This document shows positions 1-7,279 of a stretch of DNA of 64,000 bases, in pieces. The notes beneath the pieces were generated by a model. The model saw nothing but the letters and a program-made list of their open reading frames with translations. It was not told the origin of the DNA and did no database searches. Origin of the DNA: Paulinella micropora (Eukaryota; Cercozoa; Imbricatea; Euglyphida; Paulinellidae); assembly GCA_019918135.1 (NCBI GenBank), contig WBZZ01006013.1:23501-87500 (forward strand). The letters are read 5' to 3'. The position numbers and the translations under genes were made by a program. Positions within the stretch are counted from its first letter, which is position 1. Every line of letters begins with the position of its first letter.

Positions 1-238
1 TTGGGAATGGCCTCATAAGAATTCCCTCCACACAGCCTGCCTGAGTGAAATTAAAAACTCGATCTCGCGAATTCGGAATTGAAGAAAACTTCACATAGCA
101 TCTCTTGTTTTCTCTTAGTTGAGCTGGGGTAGGGGCAGTCAGTTTGACTTCTTTGTTCTCCGTCAGTATTTCCGTCTCAGGCGAAGGTTGGTTGATGTCA
201 AGGTCTGCAAATTCTTCAACTGGTGCTTCCTCGGACAT
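1..238 (-). CDS. Partial hypothetical protein running off the left edge
   Basis: A reading frame opens at ATG 238 and stays open for 79 codons to the first base of the window, so its 3' part is missing. The visible N-terminus is acidic (starts MSEEAPVEEFADLD) followed by a mixed, globular-looking stretch. It is divergent from the coiled-coil gene at 569, with a 330-bp gap between. I do not recognise the family. By position it is probably a PLV-0 gene. An open frame of this length with balanced composition in AT-rich surroundings is suggestive but not proof of coding. Confidence 0.4.
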   Translation of the reverse strand, partial: MSEEAPVEEFADLDINQPSPETEILTENKEVKLTAPTPAQLRENKRCYVKFSSIPNSRDRVFNFTQAGCVEGILMRPFP

Positions 239-568
239 TCCTACAGCAACACAGACATCGAGGGTTTAGTCCTTTTGCGAAAAATCACTTTTTGCTTTCT
301 GAGAAAGACAAATTCTGAGAAAAAACACGAGGTTTTCTGGAAATGTTTTTTTTAGTGGTGCGGAGTATTTTAAGCGAATTCACACGGGAAAAAATGGCAA
401 CGATTGAAAATGGATGGAAAAAATTCCACCAGATACGAGAAAAATAAGGACGAAATGCCACCAACACGGATTTTTGGTTTTTGTGTTTTGCCGTAAATCA
501 CGAAAACACACTGGACTGCTTTCGTGCTCATTTTTCAATCCGACAAGCACTACATAAGCCTCGCTACA
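239..568. promoter_or_regulatory. Divergent intergenic region of PLV-0
   Basis: 330 bp between the leftward partial ORF and the rightward coiled-coil gene. No open frame beginning with ATG looks coding. The sequence is rich in A and T runs and would have to hold both promoters, but no clear TATA box or repeat stands out. Confidence 0.25.
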
Positions 569-1114
569 ATGAGTGATGATTTAATACCTATAACTAATAG
601 AACCAAACAGGAATGGTTAGAATGCTTCATAACAATGAATAGAGGTAAGGATTTCGCAAAGAAAAGTAAAATTGGATGCGAAGAACGGATAAGCAAAATA
701 GATAAAGAAATAGATTTGCTTATGGAAAAAAAGAAACCAGACCAGATTAAACTAGAAGCAGTAAATGAGTATATTAGAATGAAAGACAAAGAAAGTATTA
801 ATGTAGAGGAGGATAGACAATTTCGCCTTAGCAAGAAAAAAAAACAAATAAAAAAAGAAAAAGAACTTAAACATTTTTATGCTTGGCGAAAGGAGACCAG
901 AGGGCAGTATGGAATGGTAATAGTAGAAAAATTTTTTGATGGTATAGATAGTGAAGGAATGTCTTTCAATCAATCACTCATTAAGTATATAGACTACACT
1001 CCAATCGCTAATAGAGATTTGGTTGATATTACCATCAGCGATGTAGAAACCAGAAAAGCGGTAGATGCTTCAACCGAAAATAATAGTAATATGCACAGAT
1101 GTTATAGAAAGTAA
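569..1114 (+). CDS. Lysine-rich coiled-coil protein, PLV-0 version
   Basis: 181 codons from ATG 569; a frame upstream to 524 has only a GTG start. The middle (about residues 30-125) is a long Lys/Glu-rich heptad-like helix. A conserved C-terminal part follows with WRKETRGQ, a segment FFDGIDSEGMSFN and an end NSNMHRCYRK. A relative lies near the right end of PLV-1 (20769-21296 and 35575-36100), with matching EERISKIDKEI, KLEAxNE, WkKxxRGQ, and NxNMHRxYR motifs; there it is broken by frameshifts. The location just inside the right end is the same in both viruses. Function is unknown; a virion-core or DNA-associated role would be a guess. Confidence 0.65.
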   Translation: MSDDLIPITNRTKQEWLECFITMNRGKDFAKKSKIGCEERISKIDKEIDLLMEKKKPDQIKLEAVNEYIRMKDKESINVEEDRQFRLSKKKKQIKKEKELKHFYAWRKETRGQYGMVIVEKFFDGIDSEGMSFNQSLIKYIDYTPIANRDLVDITISDVETRKAVDASTENNSNMHRCYRK

Positions 1115-1170
1115 ATGCTTGTTGGGACAGCCCCTTTTCACATAGGGCTTAACAAATAGTGTGAATGTTT

Positions 1171-1207
1171 TGGTTTAATCCAAACCAGTACTTGGGGCGA
1201 AAGCCCC
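1171..1207. repeat. Two hairpins 3' of the PLV-0 coiled-coil gene
   Basis: TGGTTT/AAACCA (1171-1187) and GGGGC-GAAA-GCCCC (1194-1207, a GNRA-type tetraloop). They lie downstream of the stop at 1114. PLV-1 has a similar hairpin run after its homologous gene (21315-21402), so a shared role such as transcript 3'-end formation is possible. Confidence 0.5.
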
Positions 1208-1334
1208 TCTTTCATTCAAAGAAATTTTACAAATGCCATACTTATGTGTGGCAGGAAACACCAAAGGTTGGCAATCTACGAAAAGACTACGAAAAAAGGT
1301 AATTTAATAAAAATGTGTCATATATTTTTTCTGA

Positions 1335-1394
1335 TTATCTCCAACGTGTTGGAGATATGGTGCATTATCTCCAACGTGTTGGAGATATGGTGCT
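1335..1394. repeat. Tandem 30-bp repeat, each unit holding a 20-bp perfect palindrome
   Basis: ATCTCCAACGTGTTGGAGAT occurs at 1337-1356 and 1367-1386 in two 30-bp units. The identical 20-mer is at 21501-21520 in PLV-1 and 36305-36324 in its duplicate. Related palindromes with AAAC/GTTT arms are at 11066-11085 and 21483-21502. A dimeric protein binding site or a transcript hairpin fits the symmetry. Confidence 0.75.
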
Positions 1395-1443
1395 TTTGGC
1401 CTTCTGTATTGATTACCTGTGTGATATGTCTAGAAGCCTTAAT

Positions 1444-1494
1444 CGCAGTTCATGTCGTGAATTTGAGGCACGAAAATTCATGACACGAACTGCG
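1444..1494. repeat. PLV-0 subterminal hairpin
   Basis: Arms 1444-1463 and 1475-1494 are 20 bp with two mismatches; the 11-nt loop contains AGGCACGAA. The hairpin ends 12 bp before the element terminus. PLV-1 has a less perfect hairpin with the same loop core 13 bp from its terminus. Confidence 0.7.
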
Positions 1495-1506
1495 GTATCA
1501 TCTACT

Positions 1507-1775
1507 AATTTGCACATAAACATATACAACCGCACCGATCTATCTTTATCTAGAACAGTTACCATGATTCACTCTATTACAGTCATACCATGGTCGCTTT
1601 ATCAGTCATTTATTGAGGTTCTATAAATTCTAGAACACGGAATCACGTGTATGTCACGACATTTAATATTTACCATTTGTTATTATTGTCATTAAAGTAT
1701 GTTTATTGAAACTGCAAAGTTAACTGAATTATAATCGTATTTATATAGATTGCTAAGGATGGATTACTCTGGTCA
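1507..1775 (+). repeat. Copia 5' LTR, right part only
   Basis: Matches 43647-43916 of the 3' LTR from AATTTG onward and ends in ...GGTCA. The first about 166 bp of the LTR, from TGTAGGACCG, are absent because PLV-0 sequence abuts here. Confidence 0.8.
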
Positions 1776-1777
1776 CT

Positions 1778-1789
1778 TGGGTTATGAGC
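1778..1789 (+). other. Probable copia primer binding site
   Basis: TGGGTTATGAGC begins two bases after the LTR end. GGTTATGAGC is complementary to the anticodon arm of an initiator Met tRNA with GCTCATAACC. Drosophila copia and Ty-like relatives can prime from an internal tRNA-iMet half; this is an inference from position and sequence. Confidence 0.45.
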
Positions 1790-2132
1790 GGACGCAAGTG
1801 GCGCTGCAATGCCCGCGTTTGTCAGGTAAAGCCTCTGCGTTTGAGGAATGGAGATGGTCGTTTTTGCAGTTGTTGAGGGTGTTGACCCCAAATTCTTGAT
1901 TTTTATTGCAGATCCTAATGGACCGATGCCGCTGGCCGAGCTGAAGACCTTCATCACGCCACGGCAGCTGAGTTGAAGAAAGCTACGGAGGGTAAGGGAC
2001 TGGGTGACCCAGCCGTCCCTCTGGAAGAGCAAAAGGAAGCGATCGACCACCTGGGCGCGAACTACACGTTCCAGGATTTGGAGCAGTGTCTCCCAGAGAA
2101 GGTGAGACTATCTTGCATTGTAAAGCTGCGGT

Positions 2133-2138
2133 CATACC
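2133..2138. repeat. Target site duplication of PLV-1 (CATACC), left copy
   Basis: CATACC lies directly before the left TIR and again directly after the right TIR at 22110-22115 (and after the duplicate's TIR at 36914-36919). Six bp is the usual Polinton duplication length. The gag frame is continuous if one copy and the insert are removed. Confidence 0.85.
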
Positions 2139-2272
2139 AGTAGTATAATATCGTTTTTTTAAGGTCGTTTTTTCGTGCCTTAAAACGACGCTTTTAAAAA
2201 CGATTAGCCCTTCCTATTGATTTGGCGCACAATCAATACAAGAGCACAAAACACCCCAAAGAGCCCTCCACA
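2139..2272 (+). repeat. PLV-1 left terminal inverted repeat
   Basis: Pairs with 21976-22109 over 134 bp with one mismatch. It includes a subterminal imperfect hairpin whose loop reads TTCGTGCCTT on this strand. Confidence 0.92.
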
Positions 2273-2323
2273 CGAGCGCCTTTTTATTTTAGATAACTAT
2301 AATATAAAAGAACATTAATATAA

Positions 2324-2557
2324 ATGGATACGCGCAAACAGAAGAGAGCAGAATATGTAAAGGAAAGAAGAAAACAGAAATATACATGTGTATGTGGTAA
2401 AGTAATAGGTATATATGGAAAATATCAACACGAAAAATCTGACTTTCATAGAGACTACTTCGCAGAGAAAGAAGAGGTTATGATAGGAGGACATAAAGTT
2501 ATTCGTATAATTCGTAGAAATGACGACATTGAAAGATATTATAAAAATCACTCGTGA
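2324..2557 (+). CDS. Small basic protein with a possible zinc finger
   Basis: 77 aa. After a basic N-terminus (RKQKRAEYVKERRKQK) comes CVCG...H...H with spacing C-x-C-x11-H-x5-H, a possible single zinc-binding site. The C-terminal half is mixed and charged. It is the first gene inside the left TIR, ahead of the polymerase, and is preceded by an A/T-rich TATAATATAAAAG stretch. I do not recognise the exact family; a DNA-binding or regulatory role is an inference from charge and the Cys/His set. Confidence 0.6.
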   Translation: MDTRKQKRAEYVKERRKQKYTCVCGKVIGIYGKYQHEKSDFHRDYFAEKEEVMIGGHKVIRIIRRNDDIERYYKNHS

Positions 2558-2580
2558 TTTGTTATAATAATGTTATAAAA

Positions 2581-2624
2581 ATAAAATGTAAAATCATTTA
2601 AAGAAATAAATATTATTACTTATA
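2581..2624 (+). promoter_or_regulatory. Intergenic module, copy 1
   Basis: A 44-bp AT-rich block (core CATTTAAAGAAATAAAT) lies immediately upstream of the 2629 gene and recurs with a few changes at 2891-2934 upstream of the next gene. Position directly before two starts suggests a promoter; the second copy also contains the preceding stop codon, so 3'-end processing is an alternative. Confidence 0.5.
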
Positions 2625-2628
2625 TAAT

Positions 2629-2901
2629 ATGTCTTCTATAATGATACAAGCGGACAAGGAATTGAAAGAACTATACAACTTACATTTTCCAGAAGCATTA
2701 GCAGACGATAGAAGGATTAAGAAATACACTAGAAGAGAAACGCTTCAACGATATAGCAAAGCCTTTAAGTTTTGGGATGAACAGAAAAACAAAGCATTAG
2801 AGGCTCCAACAATGTTGAATATCCACAAATGGGAAATATGTGAAGAAGCAATAAGACAACTTAAATTAAGGGTGATGATTGTATTAAATAATAAAATGTA
2901 A
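2629..2901 (+). CDS. Hypothetical 90-aa protein
   Basis: Helical, charged protein with no Cys/His pattern, no signal peptide and no clear membrane segment. Start ATG 2629 follows the repeated module closely. It belongs to the left-end run of small genes preceding the polymerase. No family recognised. Confidence 0.55.
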   Translation: MSSIMIQADKELKELYNLHFPEALADDRRIKKYTRRETLQRYSKAFKFWDEQKNKALEAPTMLNIHKWEICEEAIRQLKLRVMIVLNNKM

Positions 2902-2934
2902 AACCATTTAAAGAAATAAATTATATTACTTATA
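2891..2934 (+). promoter_or_regulatory. Intergenic module, copy 2
   Basis: Near-identical to 2581-2624. It overlaps the stop of the 90-aa gene and ends 8 bp before the ATG of the 58-aa gene. Confidence 0.5.
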
Positions 2935-2942
2935 ATGTAGAT

Positions 2943-3119
2943 ATGGGGAGACACAAGAAATATCTCACACCCGAGGACAAACGAAAGGCTAACTCCGAAA
3001 AGGCGCTCGCATATTACAAAAGAAATAAGGATGAAATTAATCAAAAGAGGAAGGAGCAATTAAAAGAACGAAACAGAAAACTTAAGGAATATGAAGAAAT
3101 GAAGGCGAGAGGAGTATAA
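2943..3119 (+). CDS. Very small basic helical protein (58 aa)
   Basis: ATG 2943 to TAA 3119. The protein is almost wholly charged and predicted helical: it begins MGRHKKYLTPEDKRKANSEK and continues with repeated N-x-K and KE/RK pairs. Such short Lys-rich helices are common in PLVs but are not diagnostic. The repeated upstream module and the tight packing with its neighbours support a real gene. Function unknown. Confidence 0.55.
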   Translation: MGRHKKYLTPEDKRKANSEKALAYYKRNKDEINQKRKEQLKERNRKLKEYEEMKARGV

Positions 3120-3242
3120 AAAACAAGATTTTTTATGAATGAATTTCATGTTAAAGGTAAGACAATCTTATATATATATAAAGGTAAAACAATTTAATTT
3201 ATTTTCATTATTTTTATATCCTCACTAATATAAAAGTAAAAT

Positions 3243-6200
3243 ATGCCACCACCATTACCGCCCAGACCAACGAAGGAAAATGTAGAACTAGCGAAGGTAA
3301 GGGCGAATTTGAAGAAAACTACAACAAGAGAAAACAAAAGGGAATTTAAAGTAGTAGAGTTAAAATCTAGGCGAGACAATAGATTAAACTCTCTTACATA
3401 CGAGAAGCAAGGATTAGATATAAACTTTTATGATACTGACGCATTAGAGCGAGAGGTTCTACTTCCTATACTATTAGATGCGAAAAGAAATGGTATGACA
3501 GGAAATGCTGATGTTCATATCACTATAACATACATAACCGACCACGAAGAATTAAATAGATATTATAAAAAGAAAACATTTAATTCTTTTCAAATAAAAA
3601 ACTATGACGATTTTATTGAAATGTTGAATGAGTTTAACATAAACAATATTGAAGCGTCTGGACTAGGTTATGACAGAATCATTGAATACGCTAAGGTAGT
3701 AGTAGTTCAAGAAAACGGAGGCGGTTGTTATGAAGGAAAAAACAAATGTAAAAAAACAATATCGGATGAAAATATATTGATATCTCCCGCTAGCAAGAAT
3801 AATAATTGTTTATTCTTTCTCTGTAAAGACATTCTTAATATGCCACTTATTAACAGAAAAAGATGTAATGATATTAGAGAACAATTCAATCTTTCTAATG
3901 ATTGCCCGATACCATTTTCTACCTCCGTAAAAATCCTTAATACTTTGATAAAAGAAGGAAAGACATATGAAATAACAAACGCCTTAACAAGAGAAACTAT
4001 AAGCACGAATAACATCGGAGAAGAAGCAGACATTATGATTTATTTAGAGAACAACCATTATTTTGGATTAACTAAAAGATATAAACAAAAATGCGAACAA
4101 TGTTTAAGGAAATATGTCAAAAAACACACTTGTAATCCAAAAATGATAAATTATGCGAATAGAAAAATTTTGAAGAACGGACGAAGACATTTGATAACAA
4201 AATTCGAGAAGGATAAAATTAATAACAAAGATGAAGTTATTCATTACGACCTTGAAACTTTTAGAAATAACACGCTCGCTGACGGCTTTGATATTCACGA
4301 CTGCTATATAGTCGGATATACTCAAGGGGCGGAAGGATTTAAATATTTCGCTGGTAAAGATTGTATTTCTAAATTTCTTGACTTTGTCTTGGAGAGAGGA
4401 CAAAAATTAACAATAGAATGGGGTAATAGAATGATTCATAATCCAGTCAAGAAAGTAGCAGGAGTAAGAAAGAAGAGAAACAAAGATGAAGAACCACCAA
4501 TTTTATATGTGAATGGGTTTAACGGCGCGAACTTTGACCACTACTTCATTAAACAGGAATTAATAAGAAGAGGCATTAAACCAAAATCTCACATGATTAA
4601 TAACGGCTCAATAATCTCTTTACAATTTGAAAATATCAAAATGTGGGATATGTGTAAGCATACTCAGGGGACATTAAAAGAAAACTTAGAAAATATGAAA
4701 TGTAAAACTCTTAAAGGAGATTTCGACCACGACAAGGCTTCTACTTGGGAAACAATGAGGGAAGAGTTAAGAAATAAGTGTCTTGAATATTTGAAGTGTG
4801 ATGTTATGGGGTTAAAAGAGTTATATGATAAAATAAACACAGAGATATTTGAAAAACACTCAGTGAATTTAACTTCATACATTTCAACTTCAAGCCTTGC
4901 TTTTAATATCTGGAAGAAAATGATTGATGGTAAGCACGATGTAAGACTCCCAACTATTGAACAAGAGAAAACGTTTAGAAAAGCGGTTATCGGAGCAAGA
5001 ACATATCCAAGCAAAAAAAGATTTATTTCAAAACAATACAAGGACTACTTAGCGGGGAAAATCACATTTGACGAATTAACCGATTATTTAGTTGATGCGG
5101 ATGTCGTATCTTTATACCCAACAGCGATGCTTAATTTATTTATGGTTGGAGAAATTAAACTGGCTATCGCACCATTTGATTATAATAATCTTCCTATCGG
5201 TATTTACAATGTTGATTATATCTCACCAAAAGACGTTCTACATTCAAGAATAGGACAGAGAAATAAAATGGGCTCATTAAAGTGGAATTTAGCGGATATG
5301 AAAGACCAATGGCTTACAAGTGTTGATATTGAAGATATGATTAAGGAAGGCTACAATATAACAATTCATAAAGGATACTATACGGAGGAGGCTGAACCAG
5401 TTTTCAAGGAATATATATTAGAAATGTTTAAGGCGAAAGAAAATAGCGAAAAAGGCACACCGCAATATTTATTAGCCAAACTATTTATGAATTCGTTATA
5501 CGGAAAGATGATACAACGACCTATCCCAACAGAAGCAGAATATATTAAATCAAATGAGGAGTATTGGAAATTTTGGACAAAAAATTATATATCTGATGTG
5601 GTTGAATTCAAAGATAAAGACGGAAACAAACTTTGGCACGTATCTGGAATGCCTCGAAATGAAGTAATAATTGAAGAGAGTATTACAAAACTTTCTCACT
5701 ACGGGGCTTTCATTCTAGCATATAGCAGGCGAATTATGTATAACTACATAAAAGAGGCTAATCCAAATAAAGACATAGAGGCTGATTTCTATTACACCGA
5801 TACCGATAGTCTAGTGTTGAATGTTAGGTTCGCCAAACTAATCAAAAGGCTTGGTGATAAATCTCTCGGAGGAATAACAGATGACTTAGGAGATTGCTGT
5901 AAGATGATAAGAGGAATATGGATCGCTCCAAAATTGTATATGTTAGAATTTACAACGAATGAAGCCTTTCTCCCTTACCTTACTAAGAATGACTTGAAAC
6001 ATAAAGACAAAGGTGTTCATATAATTGAATGCTACGAAAACGAAGGAGTAAAAAAGAGATACTACCACCTTAGAGGTAAGGGGTTGAATTCAAAGGGGCT
6101 AAATCCAGAAGTATATGAAAAGATGGATTTAAGTGAAAGCATTGAAAATGTTAGAGATTTTCAAATGAAGAAAATTCATTTATCACGAAACAGCAAACAG

Positions 6201-6332
6201 CAAAACATTAACCATTTCAGTATAGTTCATACTACAAATATAAAAAAGAAAGTTAATGATAATAAATGGTGCGGTCGTGAGTTTATCAACAAAAATGATT
6301 GTATCCCACACGGCTTCCATATCCACTCCTAG
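3243..6332 (+). CDS. polB: Family B DNA polymerase (protein-primed type)
   Basis: 1029 aa. The exonuclease domain shows Exo I HYDLETF (about residue 334), Exo II FNGANFDH (about 424) and Exo III YLKCD (about 516). The polymerase domain shows motif A DADVVSLYP (about 618), motif B KLFMNSLYGK (about 746) and motif C YTDTDSL (about 851). All catalytic acids are present. The DTDS motif C and the SLYP motif A fit the DNA_pol_B_2 group used by Polintons and adenoviruses, which start replication from a terminal protein; the N-terminal 300 residues may hold that function but nothing there is diagnostic. It would copy the linear PLV genome. Present only in the left copy, since the tandem duplication does not reach it. 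Confidence 0.95.
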   Translation: MPPPLPPRPTKENVELAKVRANLKKTTTRENKREFKVVELKSRRDNRLNSLTYEKQGLDINFYDTDALEREVLLPILLDAKRNGMTGNADVHITITYITDHEELNRYYKKKTFNSFQIKNYDDFIEMLNEFNINNIEASGLGYDRIIEYAKVVVVQENGGGCYEGKNKCKKTISDENILISPASKNNNCLFFLCKDILNMPLINRKRCNDIREQFNLSNDCPIPFSTSVKILNTLIKEGKTYEITNALTRETISTNNIGEEADIMIYLENNHYFGLTKRYKQKCEQCLRKYVKKHTCNPKMINYANRKILKNGRRHLITKFEKDKINNKDEVIHYDLETFRNNTLADGFDIHDCYIVGYTQGAEGFKYFAGKDCISKFLDFVLERGQKLTIEWGNRMIHNPVKKVAGVRKKRNKDEEPPILYVNGFNGANFDHYFIKQELIRRGIKPKSHMINNGSIISLQFENIKMWDMCKHTQGTLKENLENMKCKTLKGDFDHDKASTWETMREELRNKCLEYLKCDVMGLKELYDKINTEIFEKHSVNLTSYISTSSLAFNIWKKMIDGKHDVRLPTIEQEKTFRKAVIGARTYPSKKRFISKQYKDYLAGKITFDELTDYLVDADVVSLYPTAMLNLFMVGEIKLAIAPFDYNNLPIGIYNVDYISPKDVLHSRIGQRNKMGSLKWNLADMKDQWLTSVDIEDMIKEGYNITIHKGYYTEEAEPVFKEYILEMFKAKENSEKGTPQYLLAKLFMNSLYGKMIQRPIPTEAEYIKSNEEYWKFWTKNYISDVVEFKDKDGNKLWHVSGMPRNEVIIEESITKLSHYGAFILAYSRRIMYNYIKEANPNKDIEADFYYTDTDSLVLNVRFAKLIKRLGDKSLGGITDDLGDCCKMIRGIWIAPKLYMLEFTTNEAFLPYLTKNDLKHKDKGVHIIECYENEGVKKRYYHLRGKGLNSKGLNPEVYEKMDLSESIENVRDFQMKKIHLSRNSKQQNINHFSIVHTTNIKKKVNDNKWCGREFINKNDCIPHGFHIHS

Positions 6333-6404
6333 ATTAAAGACGTTTAACAACGAAGTTGATAAATAGTTAATTAATTTTTTTCAATAAAAAATTTTTACCA
6401 CTCT

Positions 6405-6419
6405 ATATATACCAATGAC
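6405..6419 (+). promoter_or_regulatory. Start-site element shared by two ExoX-C-like genes
   Basis: ATATATACCAATGAC occurs here and at 6721-6735, in each case containing the ATG of an ExoX-C-like gene. A TATA-like box directly at the start codon suggests very short or leaderless transcripts. Confidence 0.45.
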
Positions 6420-6702
6420 CACCCTAACCAGACTATGTGAGAAGTTTGAGAAACTCTCTATTGAAAATAAAAAAGAAACAATTTCTCTTACCGATGTTAA
6501 AAAGATAATTAACAACGAAATTCAAATGATTGAAAAGAGAAAGGAAGGTAAGCCAAAGGATACTTTTCCATTTGGTAAGTATAAAGGTAAGAAAATTCAA
6601 GATGTAGCGGTTATTGATAAGCCATACCTTGAATGGGTCATGAAACAGCCGTGGTTTGATAAATTTACCGACATTAAAAGTGAAGTAAAAAAATACATTT
6701 AA
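6415..6702 (+). CDS. ExoX C-terminal-domain-like protein (short paralogue)
   Basis: 95 aa. Residues 50-95 carry FPFGKYKGKKIQDV followed by KPYLEWVMKQ.WF, the pattern of the small domain found at the C-terminus of exodeoxyribonuclease X and in DUF3820 proteins (FGKYKGk.....YLeW). The N-terminal 45 residues are a charged helix. There is no nuclease domain, so it cannot be an exonuclease by itself. It follows polB by about 80 bp and is followed by a paralogue with the same C-terminal domain; together they may help replication, for example by binding DNA ends, but that is an inference. Confidence 0.7.
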   Translation: MTTLTRLCEKFEKLSIENKKETISLTDVKKIINNEIQMIEKRKEGKPKDTFPFGKYKGKKIQDVAVIDKPYLEWVMKQPWFDKFTDIKSEVKKYI

Positions 6703-6730
6703 TAAAAATTATTTTGTAGTATATATACCA

Positions 6731-7231
6731 ATGACAGACCTGAGCACCAAGCAGGACTACTTGAATGAAATTGAAAAATGGAACCTTGATGGAGATGTCA
6801 AAAAGCCAACCATTAAATGGACTAAGCCTGACATTGTTTCTTTCTATGAGCAATATAAATCAAATGTTGGAATTTCCAACATAGATGATAATGTTAAAGT
6901 AGTTATCCCGACAAATGTTGATTTTCAAGATAAATCAACATTAGAAAGCGTGTTGGTTGTGGAAGAAAGCACACCTTTTACGACTGCTGATTTAAAAGAA
7001 ACGGGGATTACTGAAATAAAGGCTAAGGTCGGCGAAGAGATGGAGAATGCTACATGTACAGAAGAAGGCTGTATATTAAAGAATAACAAGCAAACCGATG
7101 TTTTTCTTCAATATGGTAAGTATAAAGAAATGAAAATTGAAGATGTCGCTAAGATTGACAAACCATACCTTGAATATTTAATTCAACAACCTTATTTTAA
7201 TAACAAAGATGCGGTAAAAAAATATTTGTAA
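6731..7231 (+). CDS. ExoX C-terminal-domain-like protein (long paralogue)
   Basis: 166 aa. The last about 42 residues (QYGKYKEMKIEDVAKIDKPY, then a YL.YLIQQPYF segment) match the preceding gene's domain, although the second K-G of GKYKGK has become KE. Residues 1-60 contain a helix-like start with KPTIKWTKPDIVSFY; the middle is acidic and probably disordered, with a CTEEGC pair. It shares the start-site element with its neighbour and converges on the leftward surface-protein gene with a 48-bp gap. Likely arisen by tandem duplication plus a new N-terminus. Confidence 0.65.
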   Translation: MTDLSTKQDYLNEIEKWNLDGDVKKPTIKWTKPDIVSFYEQYKSNVGISNIDDNVKVVIPTNVDFQDKSTLESVLVVEESTPFTTADLKETGITEIKAKVGEEMENATCTEEGCILKNNKQTDVFLQYGKYKEMKIEDVAKIDKPYLEYLIQQPYFNNKDAVKKYL

Positions 7232-7279
7232 TAATTTAAAAATTAGACTTTCATTTTTTTGTTTTTTACTCAATCCACA

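Larger units (their letters stand above)
1..1506. mobile_element. Right end of a second Polinton-like virus (PLV-0), left part outside the window
   Basis: The segment ends at 1506 in ...ATCTACT, the same kind of terminus as PLV-1 (...TACTACT; both read AGTAG on the other strand). Exactly there the copia LTR sequence starts, in mid-LTR. It carries a relative of the coiled-coil gene found at the right end of PLV-1, then a run of hairpins, 20-bp palindromes and a subterminal hairpin in the same order as in PLV-1. Polinton-type elements begin with AG and make 6-bp target duplications; the first six LTR bases, AATTTG (1507-1512), are the predicted duplication, but the partner copy would lie left of the window. 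Its sequence is clearly different from PLV-1, so it is a separate element, not another duplicate. Confidence 0.65.
1776..2138 (+). pseudogene. Copia gag, 5' fragment
   Basis: Leader and start of gag up to the PLV-1 insertion. A fragment with FEEWRW resembles the tryptophan-rich start of copia Gag. A stop follows, and a later frame runs without a stop through the target site (2133-2138) into the gag frame found beyond PLV-1 at 22110. A pyrimidine tract ending in TTGCAG near 1910 could be a 3' splice site, which would explain the break; a frameshift is the alternative. Confidence 0.5.
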
